Shown here one piece after another: positions 1 through 8,410 of a stretch of 43,710 nucleotides of DNA (positions are counted from its first letter, which is position 1; each line of letters begins with the position of its first letter). The stretch comes from Planctomycetota bacterium (GTDB lineage: Bacteria; Planctomycetota; Planctomycetia; Pirellulales; Pirellulaceae), in assembly GCA_026692885.1 (NCBI GenBank), contig JAPLNJ010000570.1, positions 1 to 43,710 on the forward strand, in the 5' to 3' direction. The notes under the pieces were generated by a model, which was not told the DNA's origin, ran no database searches, and worked only from the letters and a program-made list of their open reading frames with translations. The position numbers and the translations under genes are program-made.

Positions 1-42
1 GAAGTCCGAGGTTGTCTGCTGCACGTACGGTGCGCGCAGGTT

Positions 43-90
43 GTGGGTCAGCCTTTCCAGGCTGACGTCAGGCTCGAAAGCCTGACCTAC
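43..90. repeat. REP-A palindromic repeat, copy 1
   Basis: Two adjacent mini-hairpins of the type TCAGCCTttccAGGCTGA, here with a shortened spacer. The same unit recurs at 2553-2611 and 5630-5688. The bases that follow this copy (a CTACTTGG tail and a GC-rich GCGGCCGCGTTA-like run) also resemble those after the 5630 copy, so the repeated unit is longer than the hairpins. Confidence 0.8.
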
Positions 91-105
91 TTGGTTGCGG
101 CCGCG

Positions 106-230
106 TTAGGATCGCGAAATGAATTGGTGTCGGGTCTTCAAAGTAGCCATCACGCTCCGCGTGATGGCATGTCATCTCGCGGAGCGAGATGACCACATTC
201 TTGCGACAATTGTTTCTTTCGCGATCCTTA
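106..230. mobile_element. Stop-codon-anchored palindromic element, copy a
   Basis: A 125-bp element with near-perfect 14-bp ends (TTAGGATCGCGAAA and its complement) around a core of opposed CATCACGCTCCGCG and CGGAGCG arms. Core and TTCAAAGTAG spacer match copies at 31379, 40813 and 42483. The right end contains the TAA stop (230-228) of the minus-strand DUF1559 gene. Confidence 0.75.
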
Positions 231-1139
231 GGGGAGTTTGTCCGCCTCGGCGCCTTGTGCGGATCCCGCGGCTTGCCACACGCTCAACGCGATGTCGGTG
301 CTGACGAATCGCACCGCACCGTCGCCGAGGGCCACCTGTACGCCGCCGGGGTGCATGCTGCGCGACGAGACGGCTGGTGAACTGGCTGAATTGTTGAACC
401 GCGGCGAAGTCCAAGCTGCCGTGGCGCAGGGCGGCGGAAAGATGCCCGCGGTGGGAGTACAGACCACGCACCAGTCGACGCCTGAATTGGGCGTATTGAC
501 CGTGGCGAACATCGCCCCATCGTCGTCGTTATGAAAGTCGCCGCGGCAGTCCCACAAATCGTCTCTAGCGGCCATGATCACTTCCGCCAAGAACAAGGTA
601 TTGGACAATCCGTCCGTGATGTCGCGCAGTTTCGACGCGCGGTCGAAACCAAACGGGGCCGAATCGAATCCGGCCGCCGCCCGCGTGTTGCCAAAATTCA
701 CGACATAGTTCCCGCGGGTCCGCCAGTAGAGGTCCCCGCGCCAATAACCCTGGCGGTTGCTCGGACAGAAGTACACGGGCACCTGCTGGTTCATCAGACC
801 GTCCGCGGAGTTGGTGAGGATGTTGGGTGGTTGCCAGAAACCGAGTTTCTGGTCGTAGGCTTCGTAGAGCGACGCCTGTTCCACTTGGGGCAGCAGGCTG
901 AAGACCCACGTGTGCCGCGGGGTCCGCGCCATCCCGATCGGCAGGCTCCTGTGGATGTCGTGATAGGTCTGCATCGCCACCCCCCACTGCTTCAGGTTGC
1001 TGCCGCACTGCGCCCGCCGAGAAGCTTCCCGCGCGGCCTGGACGGCTGGCAGCAACAGAGCCACCAGGATCCCAATGATGGCAATCACGACCAATAATTC
1101 GACCAGAGTGAATCCGTGCGGTCGCTGGCGACGAGACAT
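228..1139 (-). CDS. DUF1559 domain protein with type IV pilin-like N-terminus
   Basis: Encodes 303 residues. The N-terminus is a prepilin-type signal, GFTLVELLVVIAIIGIL from residue 9, with the class III cleavage/methylation site after Gly9 and one hydrophobic helix. The H-P-G-G and D-G-A-V-R-F motifs near the C-terminus are hallmarks of the planctomycete DUF1559 family. The start at 1139 is preferred over upstream ATGs because GGAGGT lies 6 bases before it; an ATG at 1145 abuts that site. The gene diverges from the oxidoreductase at 1361. Function is unproven for the family; the usual inference is a pseudopilin-like, surface-associated protein. The stop codon lies inside the palindromic element at 106-230. 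Confidence 0.93.
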   Translation of the reverse strand: MSRRQRPHGFTLVELLVVIAIIGILVALLLPAVQAAREASRRAQCGSNLKQWGVAMQTYHDIHRSLPIGMARTPRHTWVFSLLPQVEQASLYEAYDQKLGFWQPPNILTNSADGLMNQQVPVYFCPSNRQGYWRGDLYWRTRGNYVVNFGNTRAAAGFDSAPFGFDRASKLRDITDGLSNTLFLAEVIMAARDDLWDCRGDFHNDDDGAMFATVNTPNSGVDWCVVCTPTAGIFPPPCATAAWTSPRFNNSASSPAVSSRSMHPGGVQVALGDGAVRFVSTDIALSVWQAAGSAQGAEADKLP

Positions 1140-1360
1140 GGTCATACCTCCGATTCTTGAGGGCGGAGAGGACTCGCGACGAAACGCAACGGAGCGCATT
1201 CTAACACGGGGTGTGGTGCAGACCAAGCCTTTGTGAGTGGGAGTTTCTATTCGCGCCCGACATTCTCCGTGGCCGGCATTCTGGTGTCCGCCGACGCGTT
1301 GTGCGACACTGGTGTTCGGTCGTACTTCGAGTAGGCAAGCAACCCGCAGAGAGCCGACAC

Positions 1361-2575
1361 ATGCCTGAACACCGCCAGCTCACGCGACGACAACTTCTTC
1401 GGCGCGGTCTGCTGACCGCAGGCACGGCCTTCGCGCTGCCGCGGTTCGTGTCGGCCGCGGCGCTCGGATCGCCCGAACAGTTGCCCGCCAGCGAGCGGAT
1501 CCGGCTCGGCGTGATCGGCACCGGCAGCCGTGGAAAGTACCTGATCGCCAATCTGCCCGAGGCCGCACAGGTCGTCGCGATCTGCGACTGCTACATGCCG
1601 CGCATGGCGAATACGCTCCAACCCGAGCGGCCATTTGCGGGTCTTCTGGAACGTTTCCGGGAGCAGGACGCACCGCGTTGTGCGACGTATCAGGACTACC
1701 GGCAGCTGCTCGACAAGGAGCAGCTCGACGCCGTCGTCATCGCCACACCCGATCATCACCATGTCCTGGCGGCCATGCTCGCCTGCCAGGCGGGTCTGGA
1801 CGTGTACGTGGAAAAGCCGCTGTCGCTGACGATTGCGGAAGGCCGAACGCTGGTCAAGGCCGTCGCCCGCTACGGTCGCGTGGTGCAGGTCGGCAGCCAA
1901 CAGCGGAGCATGGAGATCAATCGCCTCGGCTGCGAGTTCATCCGGAACGGTGGTATTGGCAAGGTGTCGCGCGTCCAGTTGTCGAACTTCGCCGGACCCA
2001 GGCGGTACACGGAGCTGGTCGGGGAGCCGATTCCGGCCGGCCTGGACTGGGACTTGTTCCGCGGGCCGACCGCGCAACGGCCCCATCACCGAAGACTCTG
2101 GGTCAAAGATGAGTTTCAAGTGGACGGCCAGTTGTGGCGTGGTTGGGATGTGTGGCGTGACTATTCCGGCCACCTGATGACCAACTGGGGAGCGCACAGC
2201 GTGGACATGGTCCAACTGGCGCTCGGTATGGATGCCACCGGTCCGGTGGAAATCCGACCGTTGACCGCAGGGTATGCCGGCGAACTGCGGCTCTGCCCGG
2301 TGACGATGCGTTACGCCACCGGCGTGGAACTGCAGTTTGCGGCGGGCGTTGAGGGGTACATCTTCCACGGCGAGCACGGGAGAGTCCTGATGAGCCGTAA
2401 TCAGTTCTCGGTCGATCCGCCCGAACTGCTCGACCATCCGCCGGACCGAGCGTTGGCCGACGTCTGGAAGGGAACCGGTATTGTCGCCCGGCCGCATCTG
2501 CAGAACTGGCTCGACTGCCGAGGGCTCAGGGTTTCGAGCTGCCGAGTATCTCGTAGGTCAGCCTTTCCAGGCTGA
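1361..2575 (+). pseudogene. Gfo/Idh/MocA oxidoreductase, Tat signal, 3' part deleted and frameshifted
   Basis: NAD(P)-dependent sugar-type oxidoreductase of the Gfo/Idh/MocA family. It starts with a twin-arginine-like signal (RRQLLRRG, residues 9-16), then the nucleotide-binding GVIGTGSRG (50-58) and the EKP motif (151-153). The central WGAHSVDMVQ segment is typical of planctomycete exported members. The frame reads normally to HLQNWLDC and then runs into non-family sequence, ending at 2575. In another frame, bases 2521-2556 read RAQGFELPSIS followed by TAG, which looks like the normal C-terminus of this family. An out-of-frame internal deletion near 2515-2520, by inference about 50-70 codons, therefore explains the short 404-residue product. 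A sequencing or assembly error is the alternative. The TAG of the relic end touches a REP-A repeat. Confidence 0.8.
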
Positions 2576-2611
2576 CGTCTGTTCGCTGTCAGGCTGGAAA
2601 GCCTGTCCTAC
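2553..2611. repeat. REP-A palindromic repeat, copy 2
   Basis: A 59-bp pair of hairpins (GTAGGTCAGCC...AGCCTGTCCTAC). Its first bases contain the relic TAG stop of the Gfo/Idh gene, and it ends 16 bases before the ATG of the type IIG enzyme. Same orientation as the copy at 5630-5688. Confidence 0.85.
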
Positions 2612-2627
2612 AACCGGGAACCGCACC

Positions 2628-5618
2628 ATGACCGTGCCAGGCGCTGTCCGTGAACTGGTTGAGCGTTTCTACGAGCAGCGAGAATCGTATCACTCGATTC
2701 ACTACAATGAAGCCCAATTGCGTCAGGAGTTTCTGAATCCGTTGTTTGAGGCCCTGGGCTGGGACGTCACCAACAAAAAGGGCTACTCCGCCGCCTACAA
2801 GGAAGTCATCCACGAGGCGGCGATCAAAGTCGGCGGCCGGACCAAAGCCCCGGACTACTGTTTTCGCGTTGGTGGCGGGGCAGCCAGTTTCTTCGTCGAA
2901 GCCAAGCAGCCCGCCGTAGACATTGGCGAAGCCATCAGCCCTGCTTATCAGCTTCGCCGCTATGCCTGGTCGGCCAAACTGCCCATCAGTATCCTCACCG
3001 ACTTCGAGGAATTGGCCGTCTACGATTGCCACATCCGTCCGGCCAAGAACGACAAGGCGACCACGGCTCGAATCCTGTTGTTCACCTACCAGGACTATCT
3101 CGTGCGCTGGGACGAATTGCACGACTTGCTTGCGCCGGAGTCGATCCGCCGCGGTGCTCTGGACCGGTTTGTCACCAGCACGAAAGTCAAGAAGGGCACG
3201 GCCGAGGTCGACGCGGCCTTTCTGAGCGAAATCGAGGGTTGGCGGGATTCATTGGCCCGCAACCTGGCCATCCGCAATCTGGACATCTCCCAACGCGATT
3301 TGAACTTCGCAGTCCAGCGGACCATCGATCGTATCGTGTTTCTGAGGATCTGCGAGGACCGTGGGATTGAACCCTACGGGACCCTGCAGGCCCTGTTGAA
3401 CGGATCGAGCGTCTACCGGCGACTGGTCGAACTCTTTCGCCGCGCGGATGAACGCTACAACTCGGGGCTGTTCCACTTTACGTCCGAGCCAGACCGGGCC
3501 GAGCCACCCGACGAGTTCGCGTTGGGGTTGAACCTCGACGATAAACCCCTCAAGCAACTCATCGAGGGTCTCTATTATCCCGAAAGCCCCTACGAGTTCT
3601 CGGTCCTTCCGACGGAGATTCTCGGTCAAGTCTACGAGCAGTTCCTCGGAAAGGTCATCCGGTTAACCAAAGGGCACCAGGCCAAAGTCGAGGAGAAGCC
3701 CGAGGTTCGCAAGGCAGGCGGCGTGTACTACACGCCCATCTACATCGTCGATTACATCGTCCGCCAGACGGTCGGCCAGCTGTTGCAGGGCAAGTCACCG
3801 GCTCAGGCATCCCAACTGACGGTCCTTGATCCGGCCTGCGGCAGCGGTTCATTTCTGATCGGAGCCTACCAACATCTGTTGGATTGGCACCGGGACCAGT
3901 ACCTGGCCGACGAGCCGGAAAAGCTGGCCCGCGGACGCAACCCGCGACTCTGTCGCAGTTCCGGCGGCGACTGGCGATTGACCACCGCCGAGCGAAAACG
4001 CATTCTGTTGAACAACATTTATGGCGTGGACATCGACCCGCAGGCTGTCGAGGTCACCAAGTTATCGATGTTGCTGAAAGTCCTGGAGGGTCAGTCGAAA
4101 GAGTCGGTCAACAACCAACTTCGGCTGTTCCACGAGCGGGCCTTGCCCGACCTGGGACAGAATATCAAGTGCGGCAACTCGTTGATCGGCCCAGGTTTCT
4201 ATACGAAGCGTCAATTGAGTTTGCTCGACGAGGGAAAACGGCTACGGGTCAACGCCTTTGACTGGCGGGCGAAGTTTCCGAAGATCTTTCGTCGTGGAAA
4301 CGGCGGGTTCGACGCCGTGGTCGGGAATCCGCCTTACGTGAATGCCTGGTCCTCGTTCGCCACCTCGCCGGAAGTCCGAGATTACATCAACCTCGCGGGC
4401 ACTTTTGCCACGGCGGAACGACACTGGGACCTGTATGTTTTGTTCCTCGAACAAGGACTCAAGCTCCTTCGAGACTCCGGCCGTCTGGCGTTCATCATCC
4501 CCTTCTCGTACGCGATTCAGAAGTACGCAGCGGCGTCGCGAAAAATGGTCCTCGAAGCGTCTCGAGTGGTCAGCATCGCGGACCTGCGTACGGTGCGCGT
4601 GTTTGGCCGGGTCCCCGTCATTACGATCATTCCAGTGATGGAAAAGGACCCGCCGCCGAAACACTGGCGAATCCAGATCCATCGTCCCGGTCCGGATGCG
4701 ACCAAGACGTACGCCGGAGCCATCGGCCCGTCGCACACGGTCCGCCAGGCAGCCCTGTTGGCCCAACACGAGCACATGTTGCGTCTGGATCTGTCCGATG
4801 CCGCGTTGGCCCTCTGTTCGCGAGTGGAACAGGCGAGCATCACGGTGGGGGACATCTGCTGGGTGAACTACGGAGCGCAGATGTCGAGCAAAGAGAAAGG
4901 GGGGTTTGGCAAGGAGCACGTGCTGCGGGATCGCAAGGAGACTCGGACCTGCTTTCCGACCATCTCCGGGAGAAACCTTTATCGCTACGCGCTGACCTGG
5001 GCGGGCCGGTACGTGGAATGGGCGTTGGCAGACCAAATGTATGGGCCGCGGGAACGGTGGTTCTTCGAGACACCCAAGCTCATGATCCGCGACCTTACGG
5101 GCACTCATCGCCTGGAGCTAACAATCGATCGCTCCCGCATGTACTGCGATCATACGGTGCTCTGTGCGCTGCGCTACACCGACATCCGCGATGGGAAACC
5201 TGCGGCTCAGGAGCGGATCGATAGGTCGGCCCAATACTCGCTGGAATTGATCCAAGCCCTGCTCGCCAGCCGGCTTGTTTCGGCGTACTACTATTTGAAG
5301 TTGACGGGGGAAGGCGTCCGTACAGGCGGAGGCTTTCACACCTATCCGCAAACCATTCGACAGTTGCCGTTGTACCGTTGCGAGTTCGCCGGTCCGCGAG
5401 AATGCGAATTGTTGGAGCTTGCCGAACAGACGGCGGCTTCCCTGGGCGCACTTCACGACGCGTTGGGCAAGGCAGGATCGGACCACGACAAGACATCTAT
5501 CCAACGGCAAATCAATGGTATCGACCTGCAGATCGACAAACTGGTGTACCAGTTGTACCAGCTCACCGACGACGAAATCCGGATCGTCGAAGAAGCGACC
5601 TCCTCGCCGAAGGACTGA
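2628..5618 (+). CDS. Type IIG restriction-modification enzyme (Eco57I-like), single polypeptide
   Basis: Encodes 996 residues joining endonuclease, N6-adenine methyltransferase and DNA-recognition regions, as in type IIG enzymes. The N-terminal nuclease has a PD-(D/E)xK motif: P75-D76 and E91-A-K93. A helical connector holds ILGQVYEQFLG (331-341) and the motif X-like GGVYYTP (364-370). SAM-binding motif I is DPACGSGSF (401-409), and catalytic motif IV is NPPY (567-570), which specifies adenine-N6 methylation. The C-terminal 250 or so residues should be the TaqI-like target-recognition domain. The ATG at 2628 is chosen because all homologous sequence begins there; upstream codons overlap the REP-A repeat. 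No separate specificity or restriction gene is adjacent, so it should act alone. It lies between two same-orientation REP-A copies, suggesting a cassette gained by transfer. The recognition site cannot be predicted here. Confidence 0.93.
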   Translation: MTVPGAVRELVERFYEQRESYHSIHYNEAQLRQEFLNPLFEALGWDVTNKKGYSAAYKEVIHEAAIKVGGRTKAPDYCFRVGGGAASFFVEAKQPAVDIGEAISPAYQLRRYAWSAKLPISILTDFEELAVYDCHIRPAKNDKATTARILLFTYQDYLVRWDELHDLLAPESIRRGALDRFVTSTKVKKGTAEVDAAFLSEIEGWRDSLARNLAIRNLDISQRDLNFAVQRTIDRIVFLRICEDRGIEPYGTLQALLNGSSVYRRLVELFRRADERYNSGLFHFTSEPDRAEPPDEFALGLNLDDKPLKQLIEGLYYPESPYEFSVLPTEILGQVYEQFLGKVIRLTKGHQAKVEEKPEVRKAGGVYYTPIYIVDYIVRQTVGQLLQGKSPAQASQLTVLDPACGSGSFLIGAYQHLLDWHRDQYLADEPEKLARGRNPRLCRSSGGDWRLTTAERKRILLNNIYGVDIDPQAVEVTKLSMLLKVLEGQSKESVNNQLRLFHERALPDLGQNIKCGNSLIGPGFYTKRQLSLLDEGKRLRVNAFDWRAKFPKIFRRGNGGFDAVVGNPPYVNAWSSFATSPEVRDYINLAGTFATAERHWDLYVLFLEQGLKLLRDSGRLAFIIPFSYAIQKYAAASRKMVLEASRVVSIADLRTVRVFGRVPVITIIPVMEKDPPPKHWRIQIHRPGPDATKTYAGAIGPSHTVRQAALLAQHEHMLRLDLSDAALALCSRVEQASITVGDICWVNYGAQMSSKEKGGFGKEHVLRDRKETRTCFPTISGRNLYRYALTWAGRYVEWALADQMYGPRERWFFETPKLMIRDLTGTHRLELTIDRSRMYCDHTVLCALRYTDIRDGKPAAQERIDRSAQYSLELIQALLASRLVSAYYYLKLTGEGVRTGGGFHTYPQTIRQLPLYRCEFAGPRECELLELAEQTAASLGALHDALGKAGSDHDKTSIQRQINGIDLQIDKLVYQLYQLTDDEIRIVEEATSSPKD

Positions 5619-5629
5619 GGCCGAACCTT

Positions 5630-5688
5630 GTAGGTCAGCCTTTCCAGGCTGACATGCGTTCGAAGTCAGGCTGGAAAGCCTGACCTAC
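5630..5688. repeat. REP-A palindromic repeat, copy 3
   Basis: A 59-bp double hairpin nearly identical to 2553-2611 and in the same orientation, starting 12 bases after the TGA of the type IIG gene. It could also act as a transcription terminator. Confidence 0.85.
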
Positions 5689-5871
5689 TTGGCCGCAGGC
5701 CGCGTTACGGAACGGCGTGCCGCTCCGGCGGCTGCAGCGTGAGCCGCACCCGCACCGGCGACGCCGAATTTCACCGGATACTGACCCACTGGCAGAACCA
5801 CCACGGCCGCTTGCTCCACGGATCGCTCCCGATCTTGGGATGGCAACCCGCACTCCAACATGCGCTGAACA

Positions 5872-6420
5872 TCACAAGGATCGCAGTTCCGCGCGGATCT
5901 CCTCCAGAGCCCCCCGTGTACCATGCTCGTCACACCAGCGGAAGATGTACGCCCAGTCAAGGTGCACGTCCTGGACTGCAATGACGTCGCGAATGTCATC
6001 GCAGTCCTTGCGTCGGAGCCACCGCAGTTTCGTGATGATTACGTCTTCGGCCGTGGGCAGAGAGACTTGTCGACCGAGCAGCGGCACAGCACGCCGCCGC
6101 GAGAACCGTTCCTGGTCGTGCGGCTCGTGACTGAGGCGAAAGAGTTCTATCATGAAGCTCGTGCCCGGAACCTTGATCACGTTCTTCAAGGTGGCCGTCA
6201 TCGTCTCGAACGAAACCTGCCGATCGAGTTGGAACATGGCACCGAGATGTGGCATCAGCGAGCAAATGGACTTGTCGCCGAGTTGGATGACAAAGTCGGC
6301 ATCCTCCGTCGAACGAGGGATCCCGTAGTAATTACTAGAGAACGAACCGGCGAGTAGGTACGGAATCTGTGCCGCATGGAGTGCATCGACTACCGTCAGG
6401 GCGATCTCGTCAATGTTCAC
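5872..6420 (-). CDS. Nucleotidyltransferase-fold protein (putative MenT/AbiEii-like toxin)
   Basis: Encodes 182 residues. The polymerase-beta-type nucleotidyltransferase signature is visible: G25-S26 in LLAGSFSSNYYG, then D40-x-D42 in STEDADFV, the expected metal-binding acidic pair. Such stand-alone domains (DUF6036/AbiEii-type) commonly serve as toxins that modify tRNA ends or a partner protein. The GTG start at 6420 overlaps the end of the upstream 78-residue gene by 11 bases, with GGAG in the upstream coding sequence as a likely ribosome site. The two genes are thus translationally coupled, as in toxin-antitoxin operons. The toxin role is inferred from family and arrangement; a housekeeping or resistance nucleotidyltransferase is possible. 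Confidence 0.82.
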   Translation of the reverse strand: MNIDEIALTVVDALHAAQIPYLLAGSFSSNYYGIPRSTEDADFVIQLGDKSICSLMPHLGAMFQLDRQVSFETMTATLKNVIKVPGTSFMIELFRLSHEPHDQERFSRRRAVPLLGRQVSLPTAEDVIITKLRWLRRKDCDDIRDVIAVQDVHLDWAYIFRWCDEHGTRGALEEIRAELRSL

Positions 6421-6646
6421 GTCGCTGCTCCAGCTTCCTGCGCAGCCTCAGTCGCTCCGCCAGAATTTCTTGCACGCGTTGTTCATTTGCCTCCGGAAAT
6501 TGCTGCCGAATCCCGGCCCGCGTGATTTCGCAGGCATACTCGAACAGACGTGGCCCTGCCAGCAACTTCTCCTCCGGCGACATCTGCCGCGCGCGCAACA
6601 CCCGCTCACGGTACAGTTCGTCGATCAGTTTCGGCGTGGGTTGCAT
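6410..6646 (-). CDS. Small helical protein, putative antitoxin partner (Rv0078B-like)
   Basis: Encodes 78 residues, mostly charged helix, with the segment MSPEEKLLAGPRLFEYAC and a C-terminal AERLRLRRKLEQRR run. This pattern resembles the small proteins annotated as Rv0078B-related antitoxins, which pair with MenT-type nucleotidyltransferases; the match is from memory and untested. It is first in a two-gene operon and its last codons overlap the nucleotidyltransferase start by 11 bases. No DNA-binding motif is obvious, so inhibition would be by direct binding. A conserved small protein of unknown role is the alternative. Confidence 0.75.
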   Translation of the reverse strand: MQPTPKLIDELYRERVLRARQMSPEEKLLAGPRLFEYACEITRAGIRQQFPEANEQRVQEILAERLRLRRKLEQRREH

Positions 6647-6916
6647 GGCGCGCGACTCCGAGTGTGTACCCGTATTTGACTCTCACAAGGAACGACAAAT
6701 CAAGCCCAGGTCGAAAAAGGAGACGTGCTACTTCTTCGACGACGGGTGATGGGTCGACCGGCGCGCCGGATCGGGGGAGAGGGGGCAAGGGAATTGGGGG
6801 TAGGAGGATTGGGGGTAGAGGGATGAGGAGATTGGTGGTCGGCTGGCTCGGTCTTTCAACATTCCTCTGCCCTGCATTCCCTTGCCCGAGAATTGTCCCG
6901 GCGTTGGTTCCGAGCG
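6647..6916. other. Non-coding gap with G-rich short repeats
   Basis: No credible gene. Bases around 6773-6835 contain repeated G-rich units such as GGGGGTAG and GGGATGAGG, of the degenerate kind common between planctomycete genes. The gap separates the upstream end of the toxin-antitoxin pair from the 3' end of the propeller gene at 6917. Confidence 0.5.
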
Positions 6917-8122
6917 TCACTGCAGCCAGTCGTTGGCACCCGTGGCGCTCAGCAAATCCGCACCGATGCCTTCGCTATCCTGCAGATCCGACACATCCAG
7001 CAGGAAGATATGCGCGGTCTGTGTCGCAGAGTCGCCGCCGGTGAACAGGATCCACTTGCGGTCCGGGGTCAACTGGGGATGGAAGTGGGCCTTCTGTCCG
7101 CCACCGTAGGTCGGCCAGTTGCCGATCAGCCGCAGCCATTGGTCGGTCCCGCCGCGGTTCAGTCGCACCAACGCCCAGAGGTCGTGCGTGTCGAACTTGG
7201 CCCAACCGGTCGAGTTCTCGTAGAAAAACAGTCGGCCTTCGGGATCACGGCCGGTGTGCACGTACTGGATCTGGGGCGGGAACGAGAATTCGAACCGCCG
7301 CCGCGTGAAGGGATCGTACAGCCCGCCCCGCTGCTCTTCCGCCACCTCGTAGACAATCCCGCGGGGCGTCCCGTGACAATGAATCAAATGGCCGCGAACG
7401 CCCGGGTCGCCGTCGCGCAGCAGGACGGCCCGGCCGCTGCTCATGTCGGTCCACAGCATCCCCGCGTGCTCGGCTGGGTGGCTGACGATGAAGTGTTCGT
7501 TGTCGTAGGCCGCCACGTGGAATACCGCGCTGTCGATGCGGCACAACTCGCGGTGTTCGCACGTGTCGAAGTTGTACGCGACCACGGCTGCCCCCTGGCA
7601 GGGCCGGCCGTACTCACTACCGTGCGGCGTATGGATGTAGATAAACCACTGGCCATCCGGCGTCGTACAGTTCTGGCCGTAGGCATCGCGATCGGCGGGG
7701 AGCGTGAACAGCAGCTGATCCTCAAGCGTCTCGACGTCGACCGAGCGGACCTCGCGGCCGTCGCCGTCAAAGTAGATCACGCAGCCCCGGGGCACGTTCA
7801 ACGCACTGCGGTGATCCAACACACCGCGGCCCGAATTCACGCACCAGGGCCGCCACTGCGTGTCCGGGCACTTGGCGTGCGTCAGTTGCCGGGATTCGCC
7901 GGTGGCCAAGTTCAACCGGTACAACTGCACTTCCTCTCGGACCGCGCGGTGATAGACCAGGTAGCGGGCGTCGCGCGTGATGCTGGGGATGAAGAAGTAC
8001 AGAGGATAAGTGAAACCTTCGCCACGGGTCAGTTGGACGACCAAGCGACCGGTCGCCGGAGCCGGAAAGCGTTGGTAACTGCTGGACAGCGGCATCTCGA
8101 CGGCGGACAGGATGGCAGGCAT
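6917..8122 (-). CDS. Oligogalacturonate lyase-family seven-bladed propeller
   Basis: Encodes 401 residues of TolB/PD40-like beta-propeller repeats with no signal peptide, so probably cytoplasmic. The best specific match is to oligogalacturonate lyases, which cleave short unsaturated pectin oligomers by Mn-dependent beta-elimination. A Q-x-x-H-x-H-P pattern (Q343, H346, H348) reproduces the known Gln/His/His metal ligands, and H289 or the HLIHCHGT segment (245-251) may supply the remaining histidine. The N-terminal residues up to QRFPAPATG look less conserved, and no strong ribosome site precedes 8122. Planctomycetes carry several paralogues whose substrates are unknown, so true oligogalacturonate activity is inferred. 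The KDG kinase and KDPG-type aldolase elsewhere in the window would suit its product. Confidence 0.8.
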   Translation of the reverse strand: MPAILSAVEMPLSSSYQRFPAPATGRLVVQLTRGEGFTYPLYFFIPSITRDARYLVYHRAVREEVQLYRLNLATGESRQLTHAKCPDTQWRPWCVNSGRGVLDHRSALNVPRGCVIYFDGDGREVRSVDVETLEDQLLFTLPADRDAYGQNCTTPDGQWFIYIHTPHGSEYGRPCQGAAVVAYNFDTCEHRELCRIDSAVFHVAAYDNEHFIVSHPAEHAGMLWTDMSSGRAVLLRDGDPGVRGHLIHCHGTPRGIVYEVAEEQRGGLYDPFTRRRFEFSFPPQIQYVHTGRDPEGRLFFYENSTGWAKFDTHDLWALVRLNRGGTDQWLRLIGNWPTYGGGQKAHFHPQLTPDRKWILFTGGDSATQTAHIFLLDVSDLQDSEGIGADLLSATGANDWLQ

Positions 8123-8152
8123 GGCGGCGGTTCTCTATCGCGGATTGTTCAG

Positions 8153-8287
8153 GTAGGATACATCAAGCTCGCCCAAGCAATTGGTGCATCGTCGCCAGCG
8201 GCAAACGCCGATTCCCAGCGTGCAACCTTGTCCAACGCTTGCCTAACGCCGATGTACCAAGCAAATCGCTGGCTCGATGCACCCTAC
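8153..8287. repeat. Imperfect inverted repeat with GTAGGRTRCATC ends
   Basis: The ends GTAGGATACATCAAG and CTCGATGCACCCTAC are inverted copies. An internal CGCCGATGTACC string also occurs in the duplicated unit at 30341-30426, so both belong to one repeat family. It fills most of the gap between the lyase-like gene and the PQQ-fusion gene. Confidence 0.6.
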
Positions 8288-8361
8288 GAGCAGCCGCCTC
8301 GTTCCCAGACTCTGCCTGAGCAAGGAAGGGCCGAGAAACAATACCGGCATTTGCCGCTCGG

Positions 8362-8410
8362 CCCCTCACCCCAACCCTCTCCCCGGAGTACCGGGGCGAG
8401 GGAGTTATTT
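8362..8410. repeat. REP-B palindrome (CCCCGGAGTACCGGGG), copy 1
   Basis: Strong GC stem centred on CCGGAGTACCGG with CCTC and GAGGG shoulders. The TAA stop of the minus-strand PQQ-fusion gene (8407-8405) lies in its flank, so it can serve as that gene's 3' hairpin. Further copies are at 14725, 33570 (inside a coding frame) and 35866. Confidence 0.8.

Noticed and set aside
1247..2497. 416-residue minus-strand open frame over the oxidoreductase
   Set aside because: Low-complexity shadow frame; the plus strand has clear Gfo/Idh motifs.
2553..2611. Truncation of the oxidoreductase by REP-A insertion
   Set aside because: The readable relic C-terminus ends exactly at the repeat, so the repeat lay beyond the stop and the lesion is an upstream deletion.
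8362..8410. CRISPR-like array from the recurring palindromes
   Set aside because: Copies are scattered kilobases apart with no regular spacers and no cas genes.
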